DNA of 64,000 nt, from positions 86,078-150,077 of the forward strand of contig JAOSJU010000003.1 of NCBI GenBank assembly GCA_027493945.1, written 5' to 3'. Every line of letters starts with the position of its first letter. Position 1 is the first letter of the stretch. Positions 31,039-43,684 of this stretch are shown piece after piece. The stretch is from Burkholderiaceae bacterium. Its GTDB lineage: Bacteria > Pseudomonadota > Gammaproteobacteria > Burkholderiales > Burkholderiaceae_E. A program made the translations under genes and the position numbers. The notes under the pieces are model-generated. The model was given only the letters and a program-made list of their open reading frames with translations. It was not told the DNA's origin and did not search any database.

Positions 31039-31734
31039 CTACAGCGGGACCACCGCCGATTCGACGCCGATCGACTTCAGCCTGGTGCGCGCCTGCTCGG
31101 CGTCCTCGCGGCTGGCGAACGGCCCGACGCGCACGCGAGTGCGCTCCCCCTGGGCGGTCTTGACGGTTTCGGTGTAGACGCGCACGCCTGCCTTGCGCGC
31201 CTTGTCGGCCTGCGCGCGCGCGCTGCCGGCGTTTGCGAACGCGCCGAGCTGCACCGCGAAGTGCGCCGCCGATTTCGGCGCGCTGGCCGGCGCCGGCGCG
31301 GCCTCGGTCTTCGCGGCGGCCTGGGGTTTCGGAGCGACCTCGGTCTTCGGCGCTGCCTGCACTTTCGGTGCCGGCTGAGACTTCGGCACGGCCTCGGGCT
31401 TCGGCTCGACGGCGGACGGCTTCGGTGCCTCGTCCGGCGCTGCGGCGTCCTTCTCCGGCGCCATCGGCTCGACCGGCGGCACCACCGCGACCTCGGCGGG
31501 GCGCGCGGTCGATTCCTCGTCTTTCGCCGGCACCGCGGCGTCGCGCGGCGGAATCTCGACCTGTACGTCGGTGATCGCCTGGCGCGGCTCGGAGTCGAGC
31601 ACCAGCGGCAACACAATCACGGCGGCAATGCCCAGCGCCAGCGCGCCGAGCAGGCGCCGACGGGCGCGCTTCTTCTGCGTCAGCGCCGGATCGAGCGCGC
31701 CGCGGTCGGCGTCGCCCGCGTCACGCCCGGCCAT
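31039..31734 (-). CDS. dedD: SPOR-domain membrane protein (DedD/FtsN-like)
   Basis: A 231-residue single-pass protein: short cytoplasmic N-terminus with KKRARRR, a membrane helix (LLGALALGIAAVIVLPLVL), then a Pro/Ala/Lys-rich periplasmic linker of about 90 residues and a C-terminal SPOR domain (FAVQLGAFANAGSARAQADK to the end). SPOR domains bind denuded septal peptidoglycan, so a role in division is likely. I took the ATG at 31734; an in-frame GTG two codons upstream is possible. The linker is low-complexity. Confidence 0.88.
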   Translation of the reverse strand: MAGRDAGDADRGALDPALTQKKRARRRLLGALALGIAAVIVLPLVLDSEPRQAITDVQVEIPPRDAAVPAKDEESTARPAEVAVVPPVEPMAPEKDAAAPDEAPKPSAVEPKPEAVPKSQPAPKVQAAPKTEVAPKPQAAAKTEAAPAPASAPKSAAHFAVQLGAFANAGSARAQADKARKAGVRVYTETVKTAQGERTRVRVGPFASREDAEQARTRLKSIGVESAVVPL

Positions 31735-31808
31735 GGGCACCCGTGATCGCCGAGCACGGCGCGCACGCGGCGGCGCGCGAATCGGAGCGGAAGCCCCGGA
31801 TGCAGACG

Positions 31809-33095
31809 CTACGCGGCACGTGCGGCAAGGATGTCGGCGACGGTGAGGAAGGATCCGAAGACGACGATTCTATCATTGGCGCTCGCGCGCCCCCGCGCCG
31901 CAGCGAGCGCCGACGACGGATCGGAATGGCACTCGATGCTCGTCTTCACACCGTCGCGTGCAATGCCGGCCGCTTCCAGCCGCCCGGCGATCCACTCCGC
32001 GCTGGCCGCGCGCGGCCCCGGCAGGTCGACCGCCAGCCAGTGGTCGACCCGGTGCTTCAGCGCGGCGATCACGCCATCGACGTCCTTGTCGCGCATCACG
32101 CCGAAGACCGCGAAGGTGCGCCTGAAGCCGCCCATCGCGTCGAGGTTGATCGCCGGGTGGGCGGCCGCGTGCGGGTTGTGCGCGACGTCGAGGATCACCA
32201 CCGGCTGTCCCGGCAGCACCTGGAAGCGTCCCGGGAGCGACACGGCCGCCAGCCCCTCCCGCACCGCCTGCTGCTGCACCGGCAGCCGCTCGCGCAGCGC
32301 CTCGAGCGCGGCCAGCGCACCGGCGGCGTTCTGCAACTGGTTGGCCCCGCGCAGCGCCGGATACGCCAGTCCGCTGCGACGCTGCGCGCGCCCGCCGTAA
32401 GCCCACTGCTGGCGGTCGCCGCTGTGGTTGAAGTCGCGCCCGTGCAGCCAGAGATCGGCGCCGATCGAAGTCGCATGGTCGACCAGCGCCGCCGGCGGCG
32501 ACGGGTCGCTGCAGATCGCCGGGCGGCCCTGGCGGAAGATGTGCGCCTTCTCCCAGCCGATGCGCTCGGGGTCGTCGCCCAGGTATTCGGTGTGATCGAC
32601 GTCGACGCTGGTGACGATCGCGCAGTCGGCGTCGACCAGGTTCACCGCGTCGAGCCGCCCGCCCAGCCCCACTTCGAGGATCACCGCATCGAGCGCGCGC
32701 TGCGCGAACAGCCGCAACACCACGAGCGTGGTGAACTCGAACCGGGTGAGCGCGACCGCGCCGCGCGCGGCCTCGACCGCCTCGAACTGCGCGACCAGTT
32801 CCGCGTCGTCGACCGGCACGCCGCCGATGCGGGCCCGCTCGGCGAAGCGCACCAGGTGCGGCGAGGTGTAGAGGCCGACCCGGTAGCCGGCGGCGAGCAG
32901 GATCGACTCGAGCATCGCGCAGGTCGAGCCCTTGCCGTTGGTGCCGCCCACGGTGATCACCGGGCAGGCGAACGACAGCGCGAGGCGCGAGGCGACCTCG
33001 CGCACCCGCTCGAGCCCGAGCTCGATCGTCTTCGGATGCAGCCGCTCGATGCGTCCCAGCCAGTCGCGCAGCGCCGGCGAATCGGCAGCGCTCAT
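31809..33095 (-). CDS. folC: Bifunctional dihydrofolate/folylpolyglutamate synthase
   Basis: Adds glutamates to folates (and glutamate to dihydropteroate). The 428-residue protein has the ATP-binding VGGTNGKGSTCAMLESIL, then GLYTSPHLVRFAER and EVGLGGRLDAVN of the central domain, and ILDVAHNPHAA in the C-terminal domain. ATG at 33095, 7 bp after the accD stop. The order accD-folC-SPOR-cvpA-purF is standard in this group and other proteobacteria. Confidence 0.96.
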   Translation of the reverse strand: MSAADSPALRDWLGRIERLHPKTIELGLERVREVASRLALSFACPVITVGGTNGKGSTCAMLESILLAAGYRVGLYTSPHLVRFAERARIGGVPVDDAELVAQFEAVEAARGAVALTRFEFTTLVVLRLFAQRALDAVILEVGLGGRLDAVNLVDADCAIVTSVDVDHTEYLGDDPERIGWEKAHIFRQGRPAICSDPSPPAALVDHATSIGADLWLHGRDFNHSGDRQQWAYGGRAQRRSGLAYPALRGANQLQNAAGALAALEALRERLPVQQQAVREGLAAVSLPGRFQVLPGQPVVILDVAHNPHAAAHPAINLDAMGGFRRTFAVFGVMRDKDVDGVIAALKHRVDHWLAVDLPGPRAASAEWIAGRLEAAGIARDGVKTSIECHSDPSSALAAARGRASANDRIVVFGSFLTVADILAARAA

Positions 33096-33102
33096 CGGGG
33101 AA

Positions 33103-33972
33103 TCAGGAGACCGCTTCGCTCGACTGCCTGAGCAGCAACGCGAGCAGCCGCGCGATCTCGTCACGCATCGCCCGCCGGTCGACGATCATGTCGACCGCAC
33201 CCTTCTCCAGCAGGAACTCGGCGCGCTGGAAGCCCTCGGGCAACTTTTCGCGCACCGTCTGCTCGATCACGCGCGGACCGGCAAAGCCGATCAGCGCCTT
33301 GGGTTCGGCGATCACCAGGTCGCCCAGGAAGCAGAAGCTCGCCGACACGCCGCCCATCGTCGGGTCGGTGAGCACCGAGACGTACGGCAGGCGCTTCTCC
33401 GAGAGCTTCGTGAGCATCGCGGTGGTCTTGGCCATCTGCATCAACGACAGCAGGCCCTCCTGCATCCGCGCGCCGCCGGAGGCGGCGATCGACACGAACG
33501 GCACCTTCTGCTCGATCGCGCCCTGCACGCCGCGCGCGAAGCGCTCGCCGACCACCGACCCCATCGAGCCGCCCATGAAGTCGAACTCGAAGCAGGCCAC
33601 CACGACCGGGATCGTGCGGATCGCGCCGCCCATCACCACCAGCGCGTCGGTCTCACCGGTGTCGTCGATCGCCTCCTGCAGGCGGTCGGGATACTTGCGG
33701 CTGTCCTTGAACTTCAGCGCGTCGACCGGCAGCACCTCGTGGCCGATCTCGTAGCGGCCTTCGGCGTCGAGCAGCAGGTCGAGCCGCTTGCGCGCCGACA
33801 GGCGCATGTGGTGCGTGCACTTCGGGCAGACGTTCAGGTTGGCCTCGAGGTCGGCCGAATAGAGCACCGCGTCGCACGACGGGCACTTGACCCAGACGCC
33901 CTCGGGAACCTTCTTCCCGCCGGCGGCCGAGCGCTTGACGCGCGGGGGCAGCAGCTTGTCGAGCCAGGTCAT
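33103..33972 (-). CDS. accD: Acetyl-CoA carboxylase carboxyltransferase subunit beta
   Basis: Beta half of the carboxyltransferase that makes malonyl-CoA for fatty acid synthesis. The 289-residue protein has an N-terminal zinc ribbon ([11 protein letters not shown] ... [10 protein letters not shown]) and the crotonase-like core with [18 protein letters not shown] and [18 protein letters not shown]. The ATG overlaps the trpA stop (ATGA), indicating coupling with the trp genes. Confidence 0.98.
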   Translation of the reverse strand: MTWLDKLLPPRVKRSAAGGKKVPEGVWVKCPSCDAVLYSADLEANLNVCPKCTHHMRLSARKRLDLLLDAEGRYEIGHEVLPVDALKFKDSRKYPDRLQEAIDDTGETDALVVMGGAIRTIPVVVACFEFDFMGGSMGSVVGERFARGVQGAIEQKVPFVSIAASGGARMQEGLLSLMQMAKTTAMLTKLSEKRLPYVSVLTDPTMGGVSASFCFLGDLVIAEPKALIGFAGPRVIEQTVREKLPEGFQRAEFLLEKGAVDMIVDRRAMRDEIARLLALLLRQSSEAVS

Positions 33973-34787
33973 GCAGTCACCTCCGGATATGGCACGCCGT
34001 CGAGCGCGGCGCGAATCTCGGCCATGAACGCGCGGGCGCGCGCGGGCGCCTCGCCCGGCGGCCCGTCTTCGAGCAACTGGATCGTGCGGGTGCCGATGAT
34101 CACCGCGTCGGCAGCCTCGGCCACTGCACGCGCGGTGGTGCCGTCGCGGATCCCGAAGCCCACGCCCACCGGCAGCGCGGTTCGCCTGCGGATCGCGCCG
34201 ACGCGGCGCACCACGTCGTCGGTGTCGATGTTGCCGCCGGTGATTCCCTTGAGCGACACGTAGTAGACGTAGCCGCTGGCAATCGCCAGCACGCGGCCGG
34301 TGCGCTCTTCGGTGGTGGTGGGCGCGAGCAGGAAGATCGGGTCGATCGCGCGTGCGCGCGCCGCGGCCGCGAATGCCTCGGACTCCTCCGGCGGATAGTC
34401 GACGACGATCACGCCGTCCACGCCGGCCTGCGCCGCCTCGTCGAGGAAGCGTTCCGCGCCCATGCGCTCGACCGGATTGGCGTAGCCCATCAGCACCACG
34501 GGGGTGGCGTCGTCGCGGCCGCGAAACCCGCGCACGAAGCCGAGCACCTCGCGCATGCCCACGCCGAGCGAGAGGGCGCGCTCGTTGGCGTGCTGGATCA
34601 CCGGGCCGTCGGCCATCGGGTCGGAGAACGGCACGCCGAGCTCGATCGCGTCGGCGCCGCCCGCCACCAGCGCGTGCATGATCGGCACGGTGAGCCCCGG
34701 CTCCGGGAAGCCCGACGTGACGTAGGGAATCAGGGCCTTGCGGCCCGCCGCGGAAAGCCGCTGGAACGTGGTCGCCAGTCGCGACAT
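33969..34787 (-). CDS. trpA: Tryptophan synthase alpha chain
   Basis: Cleaves indole-3-glycerol phosphate to indole and glyceraldehyde 3-phosphate, passing indole to TrpB. The 272-residue protein shows [10 protein letters not shown], the catalytic Glu in [18 protein letters not shown] and the Asp in [14 protein letters not shown], and VGFGIRDG near the phosphate site. It overlaps trpB by one base (TGATG) and accD by four. Confidence 0.98.
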   Translation of the reverse strand: MSRLATTFQRLSAAGRKALIPYVTSGFPEPGLTVPIMHALVAGGADAIELGVPFSDPMADGPVIQHANERALSLGVGMREVLGFVRGFRGRDDATPVVLMGYANPVERMGAERFLDEAAQAGVDGVIVVDYPPEESEAFAAAARARAIDPIFLLAPTTTEERTGRVLAIASGYVYYVSLKGITGGNIDTDDVVRRVGAIRRRTALPVGVGFGIRDGTTARAVAEAADAVIIGTRTIQLLEDGPPGEAPARARAFMAEIRAALDGVPYPEVTA

Positions 34788-35986
34788 CAGAAGCGGATCC
34801 CCGCGCGCTGCGCGACCGTGTGCATGTCCTTGTCGCCGCGTCCCGAGAGGTTCACCAGGATGATGCGGTCGTTCGCGAGCGTGGGCGCAAGGCGCGCCGC
34901 ATAGGCCAGCGCGTGGCTCGATTCGAGCGCCGGGATGATGCCTTCGATGCGGCAGCAGTCGTGGAACGCGCGCAGCGCCTCGGCGTCGTCGACCACTTCG
35001 TAGCTCGCGCGCCCGGTGTCCTTCAGCCACGCGTGCTCGGGACCGACGCCCGGATAGTCGAGTCCGGCCGAGACCGAATGCGTGTCGACGATCTGCCCGT
35101 TTTCGTCCTGCAGCAGGTAGGTGCGGTTGCCGTGCAGCACGCCCGGCGCGCCGGCGGTAAGCGAAGCCGCGTGCCGGCCGGTGGCCAGCCCCTCGCCGCC
35201 CGCCTCCACGCCGACCAGCCGCACCCCGGGCATGTCGATGTACGGAAAGAAGATGCCGATCGCGTTGGAGCCGCCGCCCACGCAGGCCACGACGTAGTCG
35301 GGCTGGCGGCCGGCGTCCACCGGCATCTGCCGCTTGCACTCGTTGCCGATCACCGACTGGAAATCGCGCACCATCATCGGGTACGGATGCGGCCCGGCCA
35401 CCGTGCCGATGATGTAGAAAGTGTCCTCGACGTTGGTGACCCAGTCGCGCATCGCCTCGTTCAGCGCGTCCTTAAGCGTCTTCGAGCCGGAATCGACCGG
35501 CACCACCTCGGCGCCCAGCAGCTTCATCCGGTAGACGTTCTGCGCCTGCCGCGCGACGTCTTCCGAGCCCATGTAGACGACGCACTTCATCCCGTAGCGG
35601 GCCGCGACCGTCGCGGTGGCCACGCCGTGCTGGCCGGCGCCGGTTTCGGCGATGACGCGCGGCTTGCCCATCCGCCTGGCGAGCAGCGCCCGGCCGATGG
35701 TGTTGTTGATCTTGTGCGCGCCGGTGTGGTTCAGGTCTTCGCGCTTGAACCAGATCTGCGCGCCGCCGAGCATCTCCGACCAGCGCCTGGCGTGGTAGAC
35801 CGGACTGGGCCGGCCGACGAAGTGCACGAGCTCGTAGTCGAACTCGGCGACGAACTCCGGGTCGTTGCGGTAATGCCCGTAGGCAAGGCGCAGCTCCCCG
35901 AGCGCGTGCACGAGGGTCTCTGCAACGAAGATGCCGCCATAGGGACCAAAGTGGCCCCGGGCATCCGGTAGGTCGTACGGCTTCAT
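34787..35986 (-). CDS. trpB: Tryptophan synthase beta chain
   Basis: PLP enzyme condensing indole with serine. The 399-residue protein shows the PLP lysine in [33 protein letters not shown], the phosphate loop [11 protein letters not shown], and LSGRGDKDM near the C-terminus. It starts 4 bp inside the end of trpF (ATGA overlap) and is followed directly by trpA. Confidence 0.98.
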   Translation of the reverse strand: MKPYDLPDARGHFGPYGGIFVAETLVHALGELRLAYGHYRNDPEFVAEFDYELVHFVGRPSPVYHARRWSEMLGGAQIWFKREDLNHTGAHKINNTIGRALLARRMGKPRVIAETGAGQHGVATATVAARYGMKCVVYMGSEDVARQAQNVYRMKLLGAEVVPVDSGSKTLKDALNEAMRDWVTNVEDTFYIIGTVAGPHPYPMMVRDFQSVIGNECKRQMPVDAGRQPDYVVACVGGGSNAIGIFFPYIDMPGVRLVGVEAGGEGLATGRHAASLTAGAPGVLHGNRTYLLQDENGQIVDTHSVSAGLDYPGVGPEHAWLKDTGRASYEVVDDAEALRAFHDCCRIEGIIPALESSHALAYAARLAPTLANDRIILVNLSGRGDKDMHTVAQRAGIRF

Positions 35987-36643
35987 CGTGAATCCTGTCG
36001 TGCCGAATCGGCCCGCAGCACTTCTGCGACGAACCGTTCCATGCGCTCGCGCGACTTCACGCGCGGGTCGGGTTTCGGCCCCCGACCCGGATGCCGGTCG
36101 ACACGTCGACCATCGTCGGCTGCAGTTGCGCGATCGCCTCCGCGACGTTCTCCGGCGCCAGGCCCCCGACAACACGATCGGCAGGGAGCGCTCGCGCGGC
36201 ACCCGTGACCAGTCGAAGCCTTCGCCGCTGCCGCCGTAGCCGGGGCTGTGCGAATCGAGCAGCAACGCCTCGGCACTGGCGTAGCGATCGAGCGATTCTA
36301 TCAAATCGACCCCCTCGCCCATCCGGATGGCGCGCCAGTACGACAGGCCCGCCGGGCGCTCGTTCTCGCAGGTGAGCGGGTCCTCGTCGCCGTGAAACTG
36401 GATCACGTCGAGCCCGACCGCGCCGGCCACGCGGCGAATCTCGCCCTCGGGCGCGTTCACGAAGAGCCCCACCGCGGCCACCCACGACGGCAGCAGCCGG
36501 CGCAGGCCGGCGGCCTGCGCGACGCCGAGCGCCCTGGGGCTCCTCGGGTAGAAGACGAAACCGACCGCGTCCACGCCGAGCGCCGCAGCGTTGCGGACGT
36601 CGTCGGCGCGCACCAGCCCGCAGAACTTGATCCGGGTGCGCAT
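35983..36643 (-). CDS. trpF: Phosphoribosylanthranilate isomerase, two frame changes
   Basis: Isomerises phosphoribosylanthranilate in tryptophan synthesis. [20 protein letters not shown] is the normal N-terminus with the catalytic Cys, and [10 protein letters not shown] and IQFHGDE follow. The frame then shifts at the C5 run 36163-36167 (one G missing on the coding strand) into [20 protein letters not shown], and again at the C5 run 36079-36083 into [20 protein letters not shown], ending at 35983 inside trpB. I used the ATG at 36643. A longer start at 36733, overlapping the truA stop by ATGA, would add 30 residues. Confidence 0.9.
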
Positions 36644-36729
36644 CGGCGGCAGTTTAGCCGCCGCCGCGCCGGCCGCGCGACGACCGGCATCGCCGCGCAG
36701 CTCGCCGCCCCGATCGTTGCGCGCGTCGC

Positions 36730-37518
36730 TCATGCGAGGCAGTCGGGAAACTCGCCGCCCCAGGAAGGCACGCCATGGCGCGCGTCGTATTGCGCGCCGT
36801 CGAGATACAGGCCGTCGGGCGCGAAAGTGGCCGGTGCGTGGCGACGATCGCGGCCCGCGAGCACTTGCGCGATCCACTCCGGCGGATGGCGCCCCTCGCC
36901 CACCGCGAGCAGCGCGCCCATCAGGTTGCGGATCATGTGATGCAGGAACGCGTTGGCGGTGAAGGTGAACACGACGAAAGGGCCGCGCTCGTCGAGCGTC
37001 AGCGCCTCGAGCCTGCGCACCGGCGAGGCCGCCTGGCACTCGGCCGAGCGGAACGCGGAGAAGTCGTGCTCGCCCACCACCAGCGCCGCGGCCTCGCGCA
37101 TGCGGGCGGCGTCGGGGGCGCGGAAGGTCCAGCCGACGCGGCGCGCGAGCAGCGGATGGCGCACGGGCGAGCGATACAGCAGGTAGCGATAGCGCCTGCG
37201 CCGCGCGCCGTAGCGCGCATGAAACTCGCCGTCCACCTGCGTGGCGCTGCGCACCGCCAGCCCCTCGGGCAGGTGCGAGTTCACTCCGCGTACCCACGCT
37301 GACAGCGGACGTGCGGCATCGCTGTCGAAGTGCACCACCTGGCGCAACGCGTGCACGCCGGTGTCGGTGCGGCCGGCGCAGATCGTGCCGACCGGATGCC
37401 CGGCAATCGCGCCGAGCGCGCGTTCGAGCACGTCCTGCGCCGCCTCGCCGCCGGGCTGGGTCTGCCAGCCGTTGAAGCGGCTGCCGTCGTAGGCGAGCGT
37501 GAGAGCGAATCTGGGCAT
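36730..37518 (-). CDS. truA: tRNA pseudouridine(38-40) synthase
   Basis: Makes pseudouridine at positions 38-40 of the anticodon stem. The 262-residue protein has [15 protein letters not shown], the catalytic Asp in [30 protein letters not shown] and [20 protein letters not shown]. It begins just downstream of the fimV terminator. Its stop overlaps a possible upstream trpF start. Confidence 0.97.
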   Translation of the reverse strand: MPRFALTLAYDGSRFNGWQTQPGGEAAQDVLERALGAIAGHPVGTICAGRTDTGVHALRQVVHFDSDAARPLSAWVRGVNSHLPEGLAVRSATQVDGEFHARYGARRRRYRYLLYRSPVRHPLLARRVGWTFRAPDAARMREAAALVVGEHDFSAFRSAECQAASPVRRLEALTLDERGPFVVFTFTANAFLHHMIRNLMGALLAVGEGRHPPEWIAQVLAGRDRRHAPATFAPDGLYLDGAQYDARHGVPSWGGEFPDCLA

Positions 37519-37524
37519 CGGGCG

Positions 37525-37552
37525 AAAAAAAACGGGAAGCCGAGGCTTCCCG
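37525..37552 (-). terminator. Rho-independent terminator after fimV
   Basis: On the minus strand CGGGAAGC, loop CTCG, GCTTCCCG is followed by eight T. It lies 22 bp past the fimV stop and 7 bp before the truA start, so it should separate fimV from the trp/acc genes, or partly attenuate read-through. Confidence 0.85.
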
Positions 37553-37574
37553 AGGCACTGCGGTTTTCGGGAAC

Positions 37575-40456
37575 TTATCCGATCTTCGCAAGCATCGAAC
37601 GTGCCTTCTGCTGTTGTGCGGTGTCGCCGCCCTTGAGCACTTCTTCGAGCAGCTCGCGGGCACCTTCCTTGTCGCCGATCTCCTCGTAGGCCGAGGCCAG
37701 ATCGAGCTTGGTGGCCATCTCTTGCCAGCGCGACGAATCGACCGCCGGCGCCACCTCGGTTTCGGCAGGCGCGAGACTGACGTCGCCGATCGCGCCGGCC
37801 ACCGCCCGCTCGTCGATCGCCGCCTCCACATCCAGCCCTTCGAGCGCCGGAAGGTCGATCTTGAAGTCGCCGAGATCGGCCAGCGCGGCCGGTTCGGTGG
37901 CCGTCGCCGCAGTGGAGAACCCCTCTTCGGCAACCGGCGCCGCAGCCGTGCCCACATCGAGCGACGGCAGATCGAAGCGGCCGTCGATCGCGCGGGCGAG
38001 ATCGGATTCGGACAGCGCGGCCTCCTCGGCCGGCATGCCGCCCGCCTCGCGCATGCTCGCGGCGCGGCCGATCGTGGTGTCGAGGTCGAGATCGAAGTCG
38101 AGCGCCGGGATCTCCGGCGCGGCGGCAGCCTCGCCATCCATCGGCACCGTCTCGGCGAACGAGGCGGGACCGGCTTTGCCCCGGTGCCCGGTGGCGTCGT
38201 CGCCCGGCAGCATGCGATCGGCAGGGAGCATCGCCTCTGCCCCCGCGGCCGCCGCAGCCAGCCCTGCCGCACCCGACAGCGCCGCCGAAGGAGCGGCAGG
38301 AGCGGCCGCGCCCGACGTGGCGGGCGTTGCGACCGCTGCAGGCGCCGGGAAGCCGCCCTCGGGCGCCGCCGGAGCTTCGCCCTGCCCGGTGTAGAGCGGA
38401 TTGGCCGGATCGATCGACAGCCCGAGCGTGACCACCCTCGGCCACTCCTCGTTCTGCCCGCCGGTCTGGTCGTACATCTCCTGGGCCAGCACGCCGAAGG
38501 CTGCCGCATCCTTGCGGCCGGCGTGGATCTCGAGCAGCTTGAGGCGGATTGCCTGGCGCTCGGGCTGCTTCTTCAGCGCATCCTTCAGGATCTCCTCGGC
38601 CTGCGCCTCGCGCCCGTAGGCGATGTAGACCTCGGCTTCGGCAATCGGATCGACCTCGGTCGAATGGACGTCGACACCGCTGTCGCGCGTGCTGGTGGCG
38701 AACAGGCTGCTGCTGGTATCGACCGCCTGACCGCCGGTGGATCCAAACAGCGAATTCGCGGTGAACGCATCGGCCGCAACCAGGCTGTCTTCGTCGAGTT
38801 GCTCGGCCTTCTTGCGCCGGCGTACCGAGTACATGCCGTAGGCGCCAAGCGCAAGCACGATCGCGCCCAGGCCCGGAAGCGTGAGCGGATTGGCGATCAG
38901 GTCGTCGATGAAGCCGGGTTCCTCGGCCGGAGCCGGCGCAGGGGCGGGCTTCGCTGCGGCCGGCGCGGCGGCCGGAGCCTGCGCGGCGGGCGCCGCCGCT
39001 TCGGCCGGCGCAGGCTGCGCTGCCGTGGTCTCGGCCGGAGCCGGCTGCACAGCCGAAGGCGTCGCGGGCGCGGTGGCCGGCGCCTGGGCCGCCGCGGAGG
39101 CCGCGGGCGCGGCCACCGTGCCGGCGGCCGTGGCGCCAGAAGCGCGCGCCGCCTCGACCTGCCGTTGCAGCTCGGCGAGTTGCTGGTTCTTCAACTCGAC
39201 CAGCTTCTGCAGGTCGGCGACGTTCTTCTCGAGCGCGACCACCCGCTCCTGCTGTTCGCGAAGCGCGGCCTCGCGCGCGATCTGCGTTTCGGCGCCCTTG
39301 TCGGCACCGACCGCGGCGCCGGCGGCGCCAGCACCCTTGCCGGCCGCCTTGCCGGCGGCCTCGCCCGTGCGCGACAGCTTCAGCTGGTCGCCCGGGGCGG
39401 CTTCGGCAGACTTTTTCTTCGGCGCCGGCGATCGTGCCGGCAGCAGTCTGCCCGGCCTGGGCCGGTTCGACGCGGCGCGCCGCAGCAGCCAGCCGCTCGC
39501 GATACGCGCGGAAAGTGGCCGCTTCGGCGCGGATCTGCTTGCGGGCAGCCGTGGCGTCGACCGCCGCCATCGTGTCGTGACCGGGAATCTCGAGTTGTTT
39601 GCCGGCCAGCATCTGATGGACGCTGCCGAAGAACGCGCTGCGGTTCGCGTCGTAGATCGCGATGATTGCCTGCTCGACCGAGACGTCGGCCGGCTTCACC
39701 CGTGCCGCGATGTCCGCCAGCGTGTCGCCCGAGCGCGTGGTGACCTCATCGGTCGCACCCGATGCGGCGGCCGTCGACGGCGTCGCGGTGCGCGCCGGGC
39801 TCGCCGCGGCGGTGCTCGGGCGTGCGCTGGCCGCCGGACTGCTCGCCGCCGGCGCGGGACTCGCCGACGCTGCAGGCACGGCCGCCGGAGTCGGCGCCAC
39901 CTGCGCACTCGGGGTGCGCGTGGTTGCGACGCTGGGTGTCACGATCTGTTGCGTGGCAGCCCCGCCGCCGACGGTGTCGCGGGCCCCGATACGCAGTTCG
40001 GGCGGATCGAGCAGGAAGGTGTACTCACGGACAAACTTGCCCGACGCCCAGTTCAGCTCGACCATCAGGTCGACGAAGGGCTCGTTGATCGGCTGCGCGG
40101 AAGTGATCCGCACCACTGCCGAACGATCCGGGCGGCGGTCGATCGAGAACTTCAACGCGGTGAGCGCCGGATTGAACTCGAGTCCGGCCTGCCGGAAGGC
40201 CTCGGGCGCGGCAAGCCGCGCGCTGAGCGAGCCGAGTTCGTCGAGCCCGAGCGAGGTGACCTCGACCTCGGCGCGCAACGGTTGGCCCAGCGCCGACTGG
40301 ACGGTGAGACGTCCCGAGGCCGGCTGCGTCGGCGGCATCGGGCACCGCGCCCGCGAGGGCCGCCGCGATCGCCACTGCTAGAATTGTCGGAGTGCCCCTT
40401 CGGCGCCGTCCGACCGGTTGTACTTGCGTCGATTTCACGCTTGTCCCCAGTGGCAT
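37575..40456 (-). CDS. fimV: FimV/HubP-type polar scaffold protein, frame changes at 40313 and 39412
   Basis: Large inner-membrane protein that organises the cell pole and type IV pili. It has a signal sequence ([18 protein letters not shown]), then [19 protein letters not shown], the conserved N-terminal FimV domain. A Pro/Ala linker, a LysM-like region ([13 protein letters not shown]), a coiled coil ([20 protein letters not shown]) and one membrane helix follow. The acidic cytoplasmic part ends in the TPR-like FimV C-domain ([20 protein letters not shown]). One G too many near 40313 and an indel at the T5 run 39412-39416 separate three frames. Start uncertain: ATG 40456 or 40480. It ends before a strong terminator. 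Confidence 0.9.
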
Positions 40457-40595
40457 GAAGCGATTTTTCGAGGCTAACATCAGCCACTTACCCGCGCAAG
40501 CTTAGGAAGTGGCCGAAGTTCGGCCCGTGGCGCTCACGTGACGAACGGCGTCTGGCAGGCATCCGACGGCGTCCGGCCGTCCCCGGGCGAGACGC

Positions 40596-41717
40596 TCAGG
40601 ATGCCAACAGCCTCAACATGCGCCGCAGCGGCTCGGCCGCACCCCACAGCAACTGGTCACCCACGGTGAACGCGCTGAGGTAGCCGGCGCCCAGCGACAG
40701 CTTGCGCAGCCGCCCGATCGGCACCGCGAGGCTGCCGTTGACCGCCACCGGCGAGAGCTCGCGGATAGTGGCCTCGCGCGTGTTGGGGACGAGCTTCACC
40801 CACCGGTTGCCCGAGGCGACGATCGACTCGATCTCGTCGAGCGGTGCATCGCGGCGCAGCTTGATCGTGAGCGCCTGACTGTGGCAGCGCATCGCGCCGA
40901 TGCGCACGCACAGGCTCTCGATCGGGATGTGGCCCGACCCCGAGGCCGGCAGCCCGAGAATCTTGTTGCACTCGGCGTCGCCCTTCCATTCCTCGCGCGA
41001 AGTGCCGTTGCCGAGGTCCTTGTCGATCCAGGGAATCAGGCTGCCCGCCAGCGGCACGCCGAAGTTGGCGGTCGGGAACGCATCCGAGCGCATCGCCTGC
41101 GACACCTTCGCGTCGATCTCGAGGATCGCCGAAGCCGGGTCGGCCAGCAGCGGGGCCACCGCCGCGTGCGCGGCGCCCATCTGCGCGAGCAGCTCGCGCA
41201 TGTTCTGCGCGCCGGCGCCCGAAGCCGCTTGGTAGGTCATCGCGCTGATCCACTCGACCAGGTTTTCGCGGAACAGGCCGTTCAGTCCCATCATCATCAG
41301 GCTGACCGTGCAGTTGCCGCCGACGAAGGTGCGCCCGCCGCGCGCCAGCGCGTCCTTGATCACGTGCAGGTTCAGCGGGTCGAGGATGATGACCGCATCG
41401 TCCTTCATCCGCAGCGCCGAGGCCGCGTCGATCCAGTGGCCGTTCCAGCCGGCCGCGCGCAGCTTCGGATAGACGTCGTGGGTCCAGTCGCCGCCCTGGC
41501 AGGTGAGCACGACGTCCATCTTCTTCAGCAGGTCGATGTCGCCGGCGCCGTGCAGCCTGCGCTCGCCCAGGTTGGCCACCTCGGGCGCCGCGCCTCCGGC
41601 ATTCGAGGTGCTGAAGAACACCGTCTCGACGTGCGCGAAGTCGTTTTCCTCGCGCATGCGCTGCATCAGCACGGAACCGACCATTCCGCGCCACCCGACC
41701 ATTCCGACCTTCAACAT
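40596..41717 (-). CDS. asd: [21 protein letters not shown] dehydrogenase
   Basis: Reduces aspartyl phosphate to the semialdehyde for lysine, methionine, threonine and peptidoglycan. The 373-residue protein has [18 protein letters not shown] at the NADP site, the catalytic Cys in [14 protein letters not shown] and substrate-site residues in [14 protein letters not shown] and [15 protein letters not shown]. Length matches the gram-negative form. It lies 49 bp after leuB, with a hairpin between. Confidence 0.98.
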   Translation of the reverse strand: MLKVGMVGWRGMVGSVLMQRMREENDFAHVETVFFSTSNAGGAAPEVANLGERRLHGAGDIDLLKKMDVVLTCQGGDWTHDVYPKLRAAGWNGHWIDAASALRMKDDAVIILDPLNLHVIKDALARGGRTFVGGNCTVSLMMMGLNGLFRENLVEWISAMTYQAASGAGAQNMRELLAQMGAAHAAVAPLLADPASAILEIDAKVSQAMRSDAFPTANFGVPLAGSLIPWIDKDLGNGTSREEWKGDAECNKILGLPASGSGHIPIESLCVRIGAMRCHSQALTIKLRRDAPLDEIESIVASGNRWVKLVPNTREATIRELSPVAVNGSLAVPIGRLRKLSLGAGYLSAFTVGDQLLWGAAEPLRRMLRLLAS

Positions 41718-41736
41718 GACATCACTCCCTGATCGC

Positions 41737-41756
41737 GCCGGCGCCTTTGCGCCGGC
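41737..41756. terminator. Short GC-rich hairpin between leuB and asd
   Basis: GCCGGCGC, loop CTTT, GCGCCGGC. No T run on the minus strand. It could be an RNA-stability or weak termination signal between the leu genes and asd. Confidence 0.4.
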
Positions 41757-41766
41757 CGCGTCGTCT

Positions 41767-43666
<1,900 letters not shown>

Positions 43667-43684
43667 CGTTGCCCCTCGGTTCGA

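Noticed and set aside
31260..31500. Repeat array in the SPOR-domain protein gene
   Set aside because: Low-complexity codons of a Pro/Ala/Lys linker, not an independent repeat.
35987..36643. trpF as a true pseudogene
   Set aside because: Both disruptions are in C5 runs and the three pieces together give a full conserved protein; similar indels affect many essential genes here.
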